Below are positions 57,106-64,000 of a DNA stretch of 64,000 nt, piece by piece. The translations under genes and the position numbers were made by a program. The notes below the pieces were generated by a model, which worked only from the letters and a program-made list of their open reading frames with translations, did not search any database and had not been told where the DNA came from. Each line of letters starts with the position of its first letter. Position 1 is the stretch's first letter. The stretch comes from Pseudohaliea rubra DSM 19751 (lineage in GTDB: Bacteria > Pseudomonadota > Gammaproteobacteria > Pseudomonadales > Halieaceae). The stretch spans positions 1 to 64,000 of the forward strand of contig NZ_KN234748.1 in assembly GCF_000764025.1 (NCBI RefSeq), in the 5' to 3' direction.

Positions 57106-57221
57106 CCGTTGTTCTCCTGTTATCGACTCGATCCCGGGTTTGCGGGTCCACAGTCTAGCGCAAAAGCGACTGCCGTCATCCCGCGATGGACTTGAACGCT
57201 TACTGCGGTGAGACTGCACCC

Positions 57222-58499
57222 ATGGACAGCCTGGACCCGGACTTTCTTCACCTTGCGGTAGCCCTCGGTATCGGTCTTCTTTTCGGTGCCGAGCGGGGCT
57301 GGCAGCAGCGTTCTGCGCCCGATGGCGGGCGCGTTGCCGGCATTCGCACCTTCGGTCTCATGGGCCTTCTCGGCGGGGCCGCAGGGATGCTCACGGGGGA
57401 GGGTGGCGCCCTGGTGCTGGGCTTCGTCTTCCTCGGCCTCGTGGCCATGCTCACGGTGGCTCATGTGCTGGAGGCGCAGCAAACGCCGGACATCAGCATC
57501 ACCAGCCTCGCGGCGGGCCTGCTTGTCTTCCTTCTCGGTGCACTGGCTACCCGAGGGGAACCGGGCCTCGCGGCGGCGGCGGCCGTGGTGGCGACGTTGC
57601 TGCTGAGCTACAAGCCGACGCTGCATCGCTGGCTCGGTGCGCTGGATGTCAAGGAGCTGCGTGCCGGTCTTCTGATGCTCCTCATTACCGTCGTGGTGCT
57701 GCCGGTACTGCCGGATCGCGGTTTCGGACCCTGGCAGGCGCTCAATCCCTATGCGATCTGGTGGATGGTGGTCCTCATCGCCGGGATTTCCTTCGTCGGT
57801 TATTTCGCCGTGCGTCTTGCGGGCACGCGCCGCGGCCTTCTGGTTACCGGCCTTGCCGGCGGGCTGGCGTCGTCCACGGCACTCACGCTGCAGTTGTCCC
57901 GGGCAGCCCGCGGTAACGGCGAGGCCGTGCCGTCCCTGGCAAGCGGTGTGCTTCTCGCCTGCGGCACCATGCTGCCGCGCATGGTTCTCGTGGCCACGCT
58001 CCTGAACGGCGCGCTGCTTGAATTTCTTCTTTTGCCAGCGCTTGCCATGGGCCTGGTCGTCTACCTGCCGATCCTTTTCTATTGGCACCGGGCACGGTCT
58101 GCCCGGGTCGACCTGCCCTCGCCGCTCAAAAATCCCTTCGAGTGGCGTGCGGCACTCGGCTTCGGCGCTCTCCTTGCGCTTATCATGCTCCTCGGCGAGG
58201 CCCTGCGGCAGGCCTTTGGTGAGCGGGGCATCATCGCTCTTGCGGCGGCGTCCGGAATCACTGACGTGGACGCGATCACCCTGTCTCTTGCGCGCATGAG
58301 CGGCAGCGAGCTGGCGACAGAGGTAGCGGCCTTTGCCATGATTCTGGCGGCGGCGGCCAACAATGCAGCGAAGGGCTTGCTGGCCTGGGGCCTTGGCGGC
58401 CGGGCCCTCGGGCTGCGCGTCGGCACGGTGCTGCTTGCCAGTTCCCTGGTGGGGCTGGCGGCAGCGCTGCCGCTGCTCGGGGGGCGTGTGCTCCCTTGA
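57222..58499 (+). CDS. MgtC/SapB-DUF4010 membrane protein
   Basis: 425 residues from the ATG at 57222; an in-frame ATG at 57186 would add 12 residues. N-terminal MgtC-like part (LAVALGIGLLFGAERGWQQR, RTFGLMGLLGGAAG) and a C-terminal DUF4010 region (ASGITDVDAITLSLARMSGSELA, AANNAAKGLLAWGLGG). About 12 membrane helices. MgtC relatives affect magnesium homeostasis and ATPase activity; the DUF4010 fusions are uncharacterised. Followed at 55 bases by an SLC13 permease on the same strand. Confidence 0.88.
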   Translation: MDSLDPDFLHLAVALGIGLLFGAERGWQQRSAPDGGRVAGIRTFGLMGLLGGAAGMLTGEGGALVLGFVFLGLVAMLTVAHVLEAQQTPDISITSLAAGLLVFLLGALATRGEPGLAAAAAVVATLLLSYKPTLHRWLGALDVKELRAGLLMLLITVVVLPVLPDRGFGPWQALNPYAIWWMVVLIAGISFVGYFAVRLAGTRRGLLVTGLAGGLASSTALTLQLSRAARGNGEAVPSLASGVLLACGTMLPRMVLVATLLNGALLEFLLLPALAMGLVVYLPILFYWHRARSARVDLPSPLKNPFEWRAALGFGALLALIMLLGEALRQAFGERGIIALAAASGITDVDAITLSLARMSGSELATEVAAFAMILAAAANNAAKGLLAWGLGGRALGLRVGTVLLASSLVGLAAALPLLGGRVLP

Positions 58500-58553
58500 G
58501 CCCCGGTGCCGCGACCGCGTATCCTTGCTGCTTCTTCCAGGGTCACGGGTCGT

Positions 58554-60287
58554 ATGCTCGAGCAAGTCGCGATCGCCGCCATCTTCCTGTGTCTTTTTTC
58601 CGGTCTCGTGCTCACCAGCGTCAGGCCCGTCGCCCTGTTTACCGGGGCCATGGCATTGGCTTATCTCCTGGGGCTCGTTGATACCGCGCAGCTTCTCGAC
58701 AAGGCCTCGAACACGGGCCTCGTGACCCTCGTACTGCTGCTCCTGGTCTCCGTGGGGCTGGAAAAACTCAGCTGGCTCGAGCGCCTGTCTTCTCGTCTGG
58801 TCAGCGGTAGCTACCCGCTCAGCCTGCTGCGTTTGTGCACGGTGACGGCTGTCTTTTCGGCTTTCGTTAACAATACAGCGGTGGTGGCGACCCTCGCACA
58901 CACAGTGCGCGCCAGCCGCGAACACCTGCCGTCGCGCCTGCTTATGCCGCTGTCCTATGCGGCGATCCTCGGCGGCACCATGACGCTCATCGGTACCTCC
59001 ACCAACCTGATCGTCAGCAGCTTCCTCGAGGACGTCAGCGGCGAGGGACTGGCGTTCTTCGCCTTCCTCCCGGTCGGCGGCTGCGCGGCGCTGGTCGGCC
59101 TGCTGGTGATCCTGCTGACGTCCCGGCTTCTGCCGTCGCACCGCCGCGAGCCGGTGCGGGTAGACGAATACCTGGTAGAAGCGGAGGTTGGCGCGTCGTC
59201 AGCCCTGGTCGGGCGGAGTATCGCAGAGAATGGGCTGCGTGAGCTTGAAGAGCTGTTCCTGGTAGAGATTGTTCGTGGCGACCACCTCATCTCCCCGGTG
59301 GCACCGCAGGAATACATCGAGGCCGGCGACAAGCTGATCTTTTCAGGAGATATATCCCGGGTCAGTGTGCTCGAGCGCTTTCCCGGCCTTTCGCTTTTTG
59401 CCGTGGAGGAGGGGCTGCTGCGGGGGAATCTCACCGAGGTGATCCTGCTGCCCGGCGCCACGGTGGAAGGACGGACGATCAAGGACAGTGGTTTCCGCTC
59501 GCTCTTTGATGCGGCGGTGGTTGGCCTGCGGCGCGGCGGCAAGCGGCTTTCGGGCAAGCTCGGCAGCATCACGCTGCAGGCGGGCGACAGTCTCATGCTC
59601 GCCGTCGGCGCGGATTTCGCCGCGCGCCGCAACGTTGACAAGAATTTCCTGGTGGTTGATCAGAACGCTCTTCGCCGGCCGACGAGCCCCTGGCAGGATC
59701 TGTTCATGTGCAGCTGCCTGCTGCTCGCGGTGGCTCTCGCCGCCCTTGAGCTGGTGCCGCTGATCAAGAGCCTGGCCCTGCTGCTTGTGGCCATGGTGGG
59801 CCTGAAGATCGTGCGTGCCAGCGAGCTGCGACGCCGGTTCCCCTTCGGCCTGTGGCTCATCATTGCCTCGGCCCTGACCCTGTCTCAGGCCCTGACGAAT
59901 ACGGGGCTTGTGGCCGTATTGGCCGACGGCCTCCACGACGCGGTGGCGGGCCGTGGTCCGCTTATCGCCCTGGCCGGGATCTACCTTGCTACGCTGGTGA
60001 TGACCGAGGTGATGACCAACAATGCGGCGGCGGCGCTTGCCTTCCCGATAGCCTACGGCCTGGCGACCAGCTACGGGCTGGACCCTACACCCTTCGCCCT
60101 TGCTGTCGCTTTCGGAGCCAGCGCGAGCTTTCTTACGCCCTACGGCTATACCACCAACCTGATGGTGCAGAACCTAGGCAGCTACGCCTTCGGCGATTAC
60201 CTGCGCTTTGGCCTGCCCATGTCCCTGGCCTATTCGGCTACGGTGTTGCTGCTGCTGCCGGTTTTTTATCCGCTTCAGCCCGCTTGA
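58554..60287 (+). CDS. SLC13-family permease with two TrkA-C domains
   Basis: 577 residues from the ATG at 58554. Two membrane halves with the family's repeated re-entrant motifs: SAFVNNTAVVATLAH and GTMTLIGTSTNLIVSSFLEDVSG in the first, EVMTNNAAAALAFPIA and GASASFLTPYGYTTNLMVQ in the second. Two cytoplasmic TrkA-C domains lie between (about 195-375; VEAEVGASSALVGRSI, EVILLPGATVEGRTI). Relatives move sulfate, citrate/dicarboxylates or other anions. Substrate unknown. Paired with the MgtC/DUF4010 gene. Confidence 0.9.
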   Translation: MLEQVAIAAIFLCLFSGLVLTSVRPVALFTGAMALAYLLGLVDTAQLLDKASNTGLVTLVLLLLVSVGLEKLSWLERLSSRLVSGSYPLSLLRLCTVTAVFSAFVNNTAVVATLAHTVRASREHLPSRLLMPLSYAAILGGTMTLIGTSTNLIVSSFLEDVSGEGLAFFAFLPVGGCAALVGLLVILLTSRLLPSHRREPVRVDEYLVEAEVGASSALVGRSIAENGLRELEELFLVEIVRGDHLISPVAPQEYIEAGDKLIFSGDISRVSVLERFPGLSLFAVEEGLLRGNLTEVILLPGATVEGRTIKDSGFRSLFDAAVVGLRRGGKRLSGKLGSITLQAGDSLMLAVGADFAARRNVDKNFLVVDQNALRRPTSPWQDLFMCSCLLLAVALAALELVPLIKSLALLLVAMVGLKIVRASELRRRFPFGLWLIIASALTLSQALTNTGLVAVLADGLHDAVAGRGPLIALAGIYLATLVMTEVMTNNAAAALAFPIAYGLATSYGLDPTPFALAVAFGASASFLTPYGYTTNLMVQNLGSYAFGDYLRFGLPMSLAYSATVLLLLPVFYPLQPA

Positions 60288-60290
60288 GGT

Positions 60291-60938
60291 TCACAGCCGG
60301 GCGAGACGGTTGAGGTAGGGCAGATGCTCCCGGCCCACGTCGGCGTTCTCGCCGGTGCCCCCGGGTCGATTGTCTGCGCCGAGAGTGAACAGGCGGTAAT
60401 CGCGCTGCGTGCGCCCGCCGAGCCCCACCTCGAAGCGGTAGCTGTTACCCCAGGGATCCCGGGGCAGCGCCGGCAGGTAAGCCGCCGCCGGTGGGACAAG
60501 TTCCTGCAGACCCTGAAGGGGCACGTCGCCGGTCTCCGTTATGTGCGCCTGCACGGCGGCCTCCAGGGCACGCAAGTCTGCGTGGATCTGACCGAGGGTG
60601 CCGCTGCCGCCCTGCCAGGGTGGCATGCCCAGCTCCTTTTCCAGTGCTGTCGCCGGCTTATCGGTGCAGAACAGCGCCAGCTGTTCCGCCGTGGGTCGCC
60701 GGTAGCTTTTACCCCCGCTGTAGATGAAATCGTGCGTTTCGACGCGGAAGCCCTGAAGGTCTGTGGCCGTGTAGCGCCCGCAGATGACCTCCCCGGGAAA
60801 CCGGTGCAGGGCACTGAAGCTGGTGCCGTAGGGCGACGGCAACTCGGCGATGATCGCGTCCCGGGCGTCCCGCTCGAGGGAAGCGCAGCCTGCCAGCAGA
60901 GTGGCGGCCAGGGTCAGCGGGGCGATAGGTCGGAGCAT
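60291..60938 (-). CDS. Lipoprotein with GspG-like (major pseudopilin) C-terminal domain
   Basis: 215 residues. Lipobox LAATLLAGCAS (Cys about 18). The C-terminal half matches the type II secretion GspG periplasmic domain: IHADLRALEAAVQAHITETGDVP, GLQELVPPAAAYLPALPRDPWGNSYRFEV and the calcium-loop-like FTLGADNRPGGTGENADV. The N-terminal prepilin helix and GFTLxE methylation site of GspG are absent, replaced by lipidation. Function unknown; no other secretion genes are nearby. Confidence 0.85.
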   Translation of the reverse strand: MLRPIAPLTLAATLLAGCASLERDARDAIIAELPSPYGTSFSALHRFPGEVICGRYTATDLQGFRVETHDFIYSGGKSYRRPTAEQLALFCTDKPATALEKELGMPPWQGGSGTLGQIHADLRALEAAVQAHITETGDVPLQGLQELVPPAAAYLPALPRDPWGNSYRFEVGLGGRTQRDYRLFTLGADNRPGGTGENADVGREHLPYLNRLARL

Positions 60939-61103
60939 GGGGCTTTCCTTACCGGGTAAGTCGGCTGCGGCAGAAGTATGGCGCTGGCAGGCGGAACCGA
61001 CAAGCCCGGCCGGATCAGGCTGAACGTCGGCCGGAACGGACGTCCCCGCAGGCGACCGCTTCTGCCACGCTGACGGTCCTGTCAGAGAAAGGGAGAGCCC
61101 CGG

Positions 61104-61949
61104 ATGGCGCCGCCAAGCCTGCCTTCACTGCCGCCGCTGGCCGTGGTACTCCTCGCCGGCCTGTCGCTGCCGGCACGCGCGCAGCTTCCGCTGAGCATCG
61201 AGGCGCTGCTGGTACAGGACCACCGGCTCAGTGCCACGGTGATCGCCGGCCGCAGCAGTCATCGCGAGCCGGTGCTGGCCCGGGGCCCTGCGGGCGCCTC
61301 GCTTGCCTGGCGCGAGTTCACCGTCGACCAGAGCGGCTTCGGCCTGCGCTATGGCGTGTCACCGCGGCTTGAGCTGAATGCCCGCTACGAGCACAACAGC
61401 CTGCACTGGACCCTGGATGGGGGTAGCGCGGGCCGGGACAGCGGTGCGCGTGTCGTCGCCGGCGCCAACTGGCTCGCGCTCCGGGGCAGCGCCGGTTCGC
61501 TGCTCCTCGATGTGCGTCTCGATGCGGCGGCGCGTACCCTCGGCAGCCTGGATGGCTGGCAGGCCGCGGCCGGGGGCAGCCTCGGCGCAACCTGGTACCG
61601 GCCGCTCGATCCGGTGGTGCTTGCCGTTGCCGCGCGCTATCGCGAGGTACGCAGCCGGCGGACCCCCCTCGGCACGCTGCAGCCCGCACCGGCGACCACC
61701 GTTGATGCGTCGGTAAATTTTGCCCTGAATCAACAGGTAACGCTGCTTGGCGGTGTCGCGCTGGTGCACCAGGATGAGGGCGGCACGCCGCTCCCCCGGG
61801 CGTCGGGCGGCAGCCTGCGTGCCAGCCTGATGACGGGGCTGGCCTATCAACCGGTGGCTCCGGCCACGCTGTTCCTTCGTGCCCGCCTGCCGGTGGGCGC
61901 CAGTGAGGGCGGGGGCGGTATTACCGCCGAATTGCTTTACGAGTTTTGA
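61104..61949 (+). CDS. Outer-membrane beta-barrel protein of the C39 peptidase locus
   Basis: 281 residues, ATG with GGGAGAG upstream. Signal peptide ends near LPARA/QLP. The mature protein shows alternating polar/hydrophobic strands (FGLRYGVSPRLELNARYEH, ASVNFALNQQVTLLGGVALVHQ, ASLMTGLAYQPVAPATLFLRARLPVG) and ends ITAELLYEF with the terminal Phe of barrels. About 12 strands are expected. In Fap-type loci a barrel (FapF) exports the fibril protein; a similar export role is inferred. First gene of a four-gene unit. Confidence 0.75.
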   Translation: MAPPSLPSLPPLAVVLLAGLSLPARAQLPLSIEALLVQDHRLSATVIAGRSSHREPVLARGPAGASLAWREFTVDQSGFGLRYGVSPRLELNARYEHNSLHWTLDGGSAGRDSGARVVAGANWLALRGSAGSLLLDVRLDAAARTLGSLDGWQAAAGGSLGATWYRPLDPVVLAVAARYREVRSRRTPLGTLQPAPATTVDASVNFALNQQVTLLGGVALVHQDEGGTPLPRASGGSLRASLMTGLAYQPVAPATLFLRARLPVGASEGGGGITAELLYEF

Positions 61950-61999
61950 TGAGGGTGGAAACCGGTGCTGTGGCGCCGTTACACAAGGAGGTGTTGACC

Positions 62000-62302
62000 A
62001 TGAAAAAACTGAAGAGCCTGCTCCTGGCAGGTATGTTTGCTACGCTGGCAGCGGGCCCTGGACAGGCAGCTGCCGGCCCGGACCCGGTAGCGGTCGCGTT
62101 CGGCGGTGTGAGTCCGCAACTCGAGCGGATGCCGGACAGCGAGCTGGACGGCTATCGCGGGCGTCTGGCGCCGATGCTGGCACTGCCGCTGACCATCGTC
62201 GCTGCGGACCTCGCCCTGATCGGCGCGTTCTGGGGCGTTTATGTGCCGATGTATGGCGGCGGCGCCTGCCTGAGCTGCAGCAAAAGCCCCGATCTGCACT
62301 GA
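62000..62302 (+). CDS. Small secreted peptide precursor with C-terminal CxxC
   Basis: 100 residues from the ATG behind AAGGAGG; an ATG at 61946 overlapping the barrel stop is less likely. Signal peptide MKKLKSLLLAGMFATLAAGPGQAAA. Then GVSPQLERMPDSELDGYRGR (36-55), which looks like a leader or recognition motif, a hydrophobic segment (56-84) and a Cys pair at 90 and 93 (ACLSCSKSPDLH). The CxxC end recalls Fap fibril proteins, and the leader-like motif recalls bacteriocin precursors. Proposed C39 substrate; no family recognised. Confidence 0.75.
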   Translation: MKKLKSLLLAGMFATLAAGPGQAAAGPDPVAVAFGGVSPQLERMPDSELDGYRGRLAPMLALPLTIVAADLALIGAFWGVYVPMYGGGACLSCSKSPDLH

Positions 62303-62306
62303 CCGT

Positions 62307-62333
62307 GGGCCCGCGGCGTTCTGCCGCGGGCCC
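62307..62333 (+). terminator. Strong hairpin after the peptide gene (attenuator)
   Basis: GGGCCCGCGGC and GCCGCGGGCCC form an 11-bp stem with a 5-base loop, 5 bases past the stop. There is no T-run. It probably stabilises the peptide mRNA and limits expression of the downstream membrane protein and peptidase, a common arrangement for abundant secreted peptides. Confidence 0.65.
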
Positions 62334-62365
62334 CATCAAGCTACTGAGCGGGAGCGTATGGAAAA

Positions 62366-62662
62366 ATGAAAAAATCTCTGCGTGACCTCGCCGCGCGCCG
62401 CGCCCGCGACAACCGTTACCGGGCTCTTTTGAACCGCTATCTGTGGCCCTGGCTGGGCGGTCTTCTTTTACTCGTCACTGGCCTTGCGGTCGCAGCCCTG
62501 CGCATCGCCGGCACGGTGCCGGCGCCGTTGCTGGTGTCACTCTGCGCCGTCTACGTCACGGGCACCGTCCTTGCCTATCAGCGCGCGCAGCACCGGGCCC
62601 GGCGGGAAGTTGCCAGCGAGAACGATCTCGATGCCTACGAGCCGCCGGAGGACCTGCTCTGA
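62366..62662 (+). CDS. Two-helix membrane protein of the C39 locus
   Basis: 98 residues. A basic N-terminus (MKKSLRDLAARRARDNRYRALLNRY) precedes two hydrophobic helices (LWPWLGGLLLLVTGLAVAAL and PAPLLVSLCAVYVTGTVLAY) and a charged acidic tail. No family recognised. A 3-codon reading frame (ATG GAA AAA TGA, 62358-62369) overlaps its start codon and carries the better-spaced SD, suggesting translational coupling. Topology suggests an inner-membrane accessory. Confidence 0.7.
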   Translation: MKKSLRDLAARRARDNRYRALLNRYLWPWLGGLLLLVTGLAVAALRIAGTVPAPLLVSLCAVYVTGTVLAYQRAQHRARREVASENDLDAYEPPEDLL

Positions 62663-63264
62663 GCGCGCGAAGGGCAATCCCGCCAGTACTACTGTCCCTG
62701 CTGGCGTTCGCGCCGGCATCAGCGCCGGCCTTCGAGCACTGGCAGGCCTTGCGCGACAAGGGGCTGATCAAGCAGCAGCGCGATTACAGCTGCGGCCTGG
62801 CTGCGCTGGCGACGGTGTTGACCCACTACTTTCTCACGCCGACTTCAGAGGAGGCTCTTCTCGAAGCACTGGCTTCCAACGGGGAGCGCGAGGCGCGGTG
62901 GATCGAAGAGGGGGTGTCGCTGGCGGCCCTGGCGCGTCTGGCGCGGGATCGCGGTTTCGCCGCGGCTGGTGTTGCCGTGGCACCGGGCGCACTTGATCGC
63001 CTGGGAGTGCCCGCCATTGCCTATCTCGAGCTGGGCGAGGATGCGCACTTTACCGTGCTGCGCGGCGTTGCCGCCGAAGCAGTGGAATTGGCGGACCCGT
63101 CCTGGGGAAATACCCGCATGGTGCGCGCGACCTTCGAAGCCGCTTTCCTGCGCGAGGACGGCCGCGGCCGCCTGCTCGTGCTCGCGGGAACACCGGGCAA
63201 ACCGGTGGCTGCCGATTATTTCGGGCTCCGGCGGCCGTTGCCACTGTTGCGTCCGCCCCGCTAG
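62659..63264 (+). CDS. Periplasmic C39-family cysteine peptidase (FapD-like)
   Basis: 201 residues. The only plausible start is CTG at 62659, overlapping the previous stop (CTGA) and 8-9 bases after GGAGG; no ATG, GTG or TTG lies near. A signal peptide (ARRAIPPVLLSLLAFAPASAPA) follows. Catalytic residues are visible: QQRDYSCGLAALATVL (Cys45, oxyanion Gln), His130 in EDAHFTVLRG and Asp147 in ELADPSWG. It lacks the ABC-transporter domains of double-glycine exporters, like FapD. It probably trims the locus peptide in the periplasm. Confidence 0.85.
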   Translation: MSARRAIPPVLLSLLAFAPASAPAFEHWQALRDKGLIKQQRDYSCGLAALATVLTHYFLTPTSEEALLEALASNGEREARWIEEGVSLAALARLARDRGFAAAGVAVAPGALDRLGVPAIAYLELGEDAHFTVLRGVAAEAVELADPSWGNTRMVRATFEAAFLREDGRGRLLVLAGTPGKPVAADYFGLRRPLPLLRPPR

Positions 63265-63312
63265 CGGTGCCCGGGCACCGGAAGGCGCCCCGGCCGGCGC
63301 GAGCGTTGCTGC

Positions 63313-64000
63313 CTAAAGCTCGCAGAGCGTCAGGCCGAGGGCTTCGCGGAGGCCTGCGGTGGCATCGCGCTGCGCGGTGCCGGTGATCACGGCAGTGCTG
63401 GCGCGCTCCGGTACCAGGTATTCACTCGCGACGCGCACGAGGTCGTCATGGCTGATTGCCAGGACCTGCTGTCGGAAGGCCATGCGGCGCTCGTGGTTGC
63501 GCCCGAAGCGGCGGTTGTGGAAATCCTGCCGCGCTTCCCCGGCGGGGGAGCCGGGTTTATCGAAGCTGGCGATTACCCCGAGGACAGCCTCCTCAAGCGC
63601 CGTCGGGTCCGGGGCTCGTTCGAGGAGCCAGCGTATGGAGGCGTCGAAATCATCCAGGGTTTCCTCGAGTCGCGGGTCCCGGTAAGAAAAGAAGCGGAAG
63701 GCTGCAATGCTCGAGTCCTGCGATGCGCCGCCGCCGTAGGCGCCGCCCTGCTCGCGAATCGCCCGGTGCAGGAAGCCGTTGCGAAGGTAGGCTGCCAGCA
63801 CAGTGAGGGCCGCGGCATCCGGGTGGCCGACGGGTACCGTCGGGTAGGCCCGGGCGCAGAAATTCACCTGCGTATTGGTGAGCCAGCACTCGCCCCGGCG
63901 CTCCTGCACCGCTGCAAGGGCAAGGCCGCTGCCGCCGTCGGCCGACAGCTGCGCCGCCAGCGTTCGCGCTGCAGCGAGCAGCTCCGCCCGGGTACCCGGC
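63313..64000 (-). CDS. M16-family zinc metallopeptidase (PreP-like), C-terminal part
   Basis: 229 residues visible; the frame runs off the right edge. FLHRAIREQGGAYGGGAS is the C-terminal M16C signature, with DPRLEETLDDFDASIRWLLE and ALEEAVLGVIASFDKPGSPAGEARQDFHNRR. This inactive half of PreP/pitrilysin-like enzymes closes over the substrate chamber; the HxxEH active site is beyond the window. Convergent with the C39 gene, 48 bases apart, so co-transcription is excluded. Confidence 0.88.
   Translation of the reverse strand, partial: PGTRAELLAAARTLAAQLSADGGSGLALAAVQERRGECWLTNTQVNFCARAYPTVPVGHPDAAALTVLAAYLRNGFLHRAIREQGGAYGGGASQDSSIAAFRFFSYRDPRLEETLDDFDASIRWLLERAPDPTALEEAVLGVIASFDKPGSPAGEARQDFHNRRFGRNHERRMAFRQQVLAISHDDLVRVASEYLVPERASTAVITGTAQRDATAGLREALGLTLCEL

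Noticed and set aside
57120-59141. 673-codon open frame antisense to the MgtC/DUF4010 and SLC13 genes
   Set aside because: Low-complexity Gln/Arg/His-rich translation, a shadow of two well-supported membrane protein genes.

Overview
The window is a high-GC chromosomal segment from a Gammaproteobacterium, probably marine or halophilic. The evidence is the conserved order tilS-pyrG-kdsA-eno-ftsB-ispD-ispF-truD-pcm-(DUF368)-nlpD-rpoS-fdxA-mutS, a recA-recX pair, LPS precursor synthesis (KdsA), ectoine catabolism and two large TonB-dependent receptors. Genus cannot be assigned from sequence alone. Genes are packed tightly, with many ATGA/GTGA/TGATG overlaps and frequent GTG or TTG starts.

Layout. 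(1) 1-13653: housekeeping core, from the 3' end of tilS to mutS. surE is missing between truD and pcm, and a DUF368 (undecaprenyl-phosphate translocase family) gene lies before nlpD. (2) 13717-18777: an insertion between mutS and recA. It holds a RES/Xre toxin-antitoxin pair, a glutathione-dependent formaldehyde dehydrogenase, and a GCS2-type ligase overlapping an AstE/aspartoacylase-type hydrolase. (3) 18885-24801: recA with a LexA box, a terminator, recX, a DUF3014 protein, a glk-DUF2892-DCC-flavin reductase operon and a DUF4136 lipoprotein. (4) 24917-29149: fatty-acid oxidation genes (acyl-CoA dehydrogenase, enoyl-CoA hydratase, thiolase) plus a D-2-hydroxyacid dehydrogenase. (5) 29358-34474: a complete ectoine degradation operon, doeB2-doeD-doeA-doeC, followed by a TonB-dependent receptor. 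(6) 37189-42247: a REP-like inverted repeat, dinB, prolyl iminopeptidase, a cyanide-insensitive-type bd oxidase (cioA, cioB, DUF2474) and tRNA-Thr(CGT).

(7) 42308-54900 is a large catabolic island. A divergent TetR regulator faces an operon of a SnoaL-like protein, an acyl-CoA synthetase, two MaoC/hot-dog hydratases, a Cys-less thiolase (Ltp2-like), a DUF35 OB-fold partner and a Rieske oxygenase. A TonB receptor, a glutathione transferase with an extra C-terminal domain and a cytochrome c-PQQ dehydrogenase follow. The hydratase/thiolase/DUF35 set resembles the hydratase plus retro-aldolase machinery of steroid side-chain degradation, so a bulky polycyclic or branched substrate is likely. (8) 54988-60938: a class I-like HMG-CoA reductase in a genome that also carries MEP-pathway genes, a VOC protein, MgtC/DUF4010 and SLC13/TrkA-C membrane proteins, and a lipoprotein with a GspG-like C-terminal domain.

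(9) 61104-63264 is the best candidate for an undescribed system. It encodes an outer-membrane beta-barrel, a 100-residue secreted peptide with a C-terminal CxxC, a two-helix membrane protein and a periplasmic C39 peptidase. An 11-bp hairpin follows the peptide gene. The layout recalls a reduced Fap amyloid (FapD/FapF) or bacteriocin-maturation locus. The window ends in the 3' part of a convergent M16 metallopeptidase gene.
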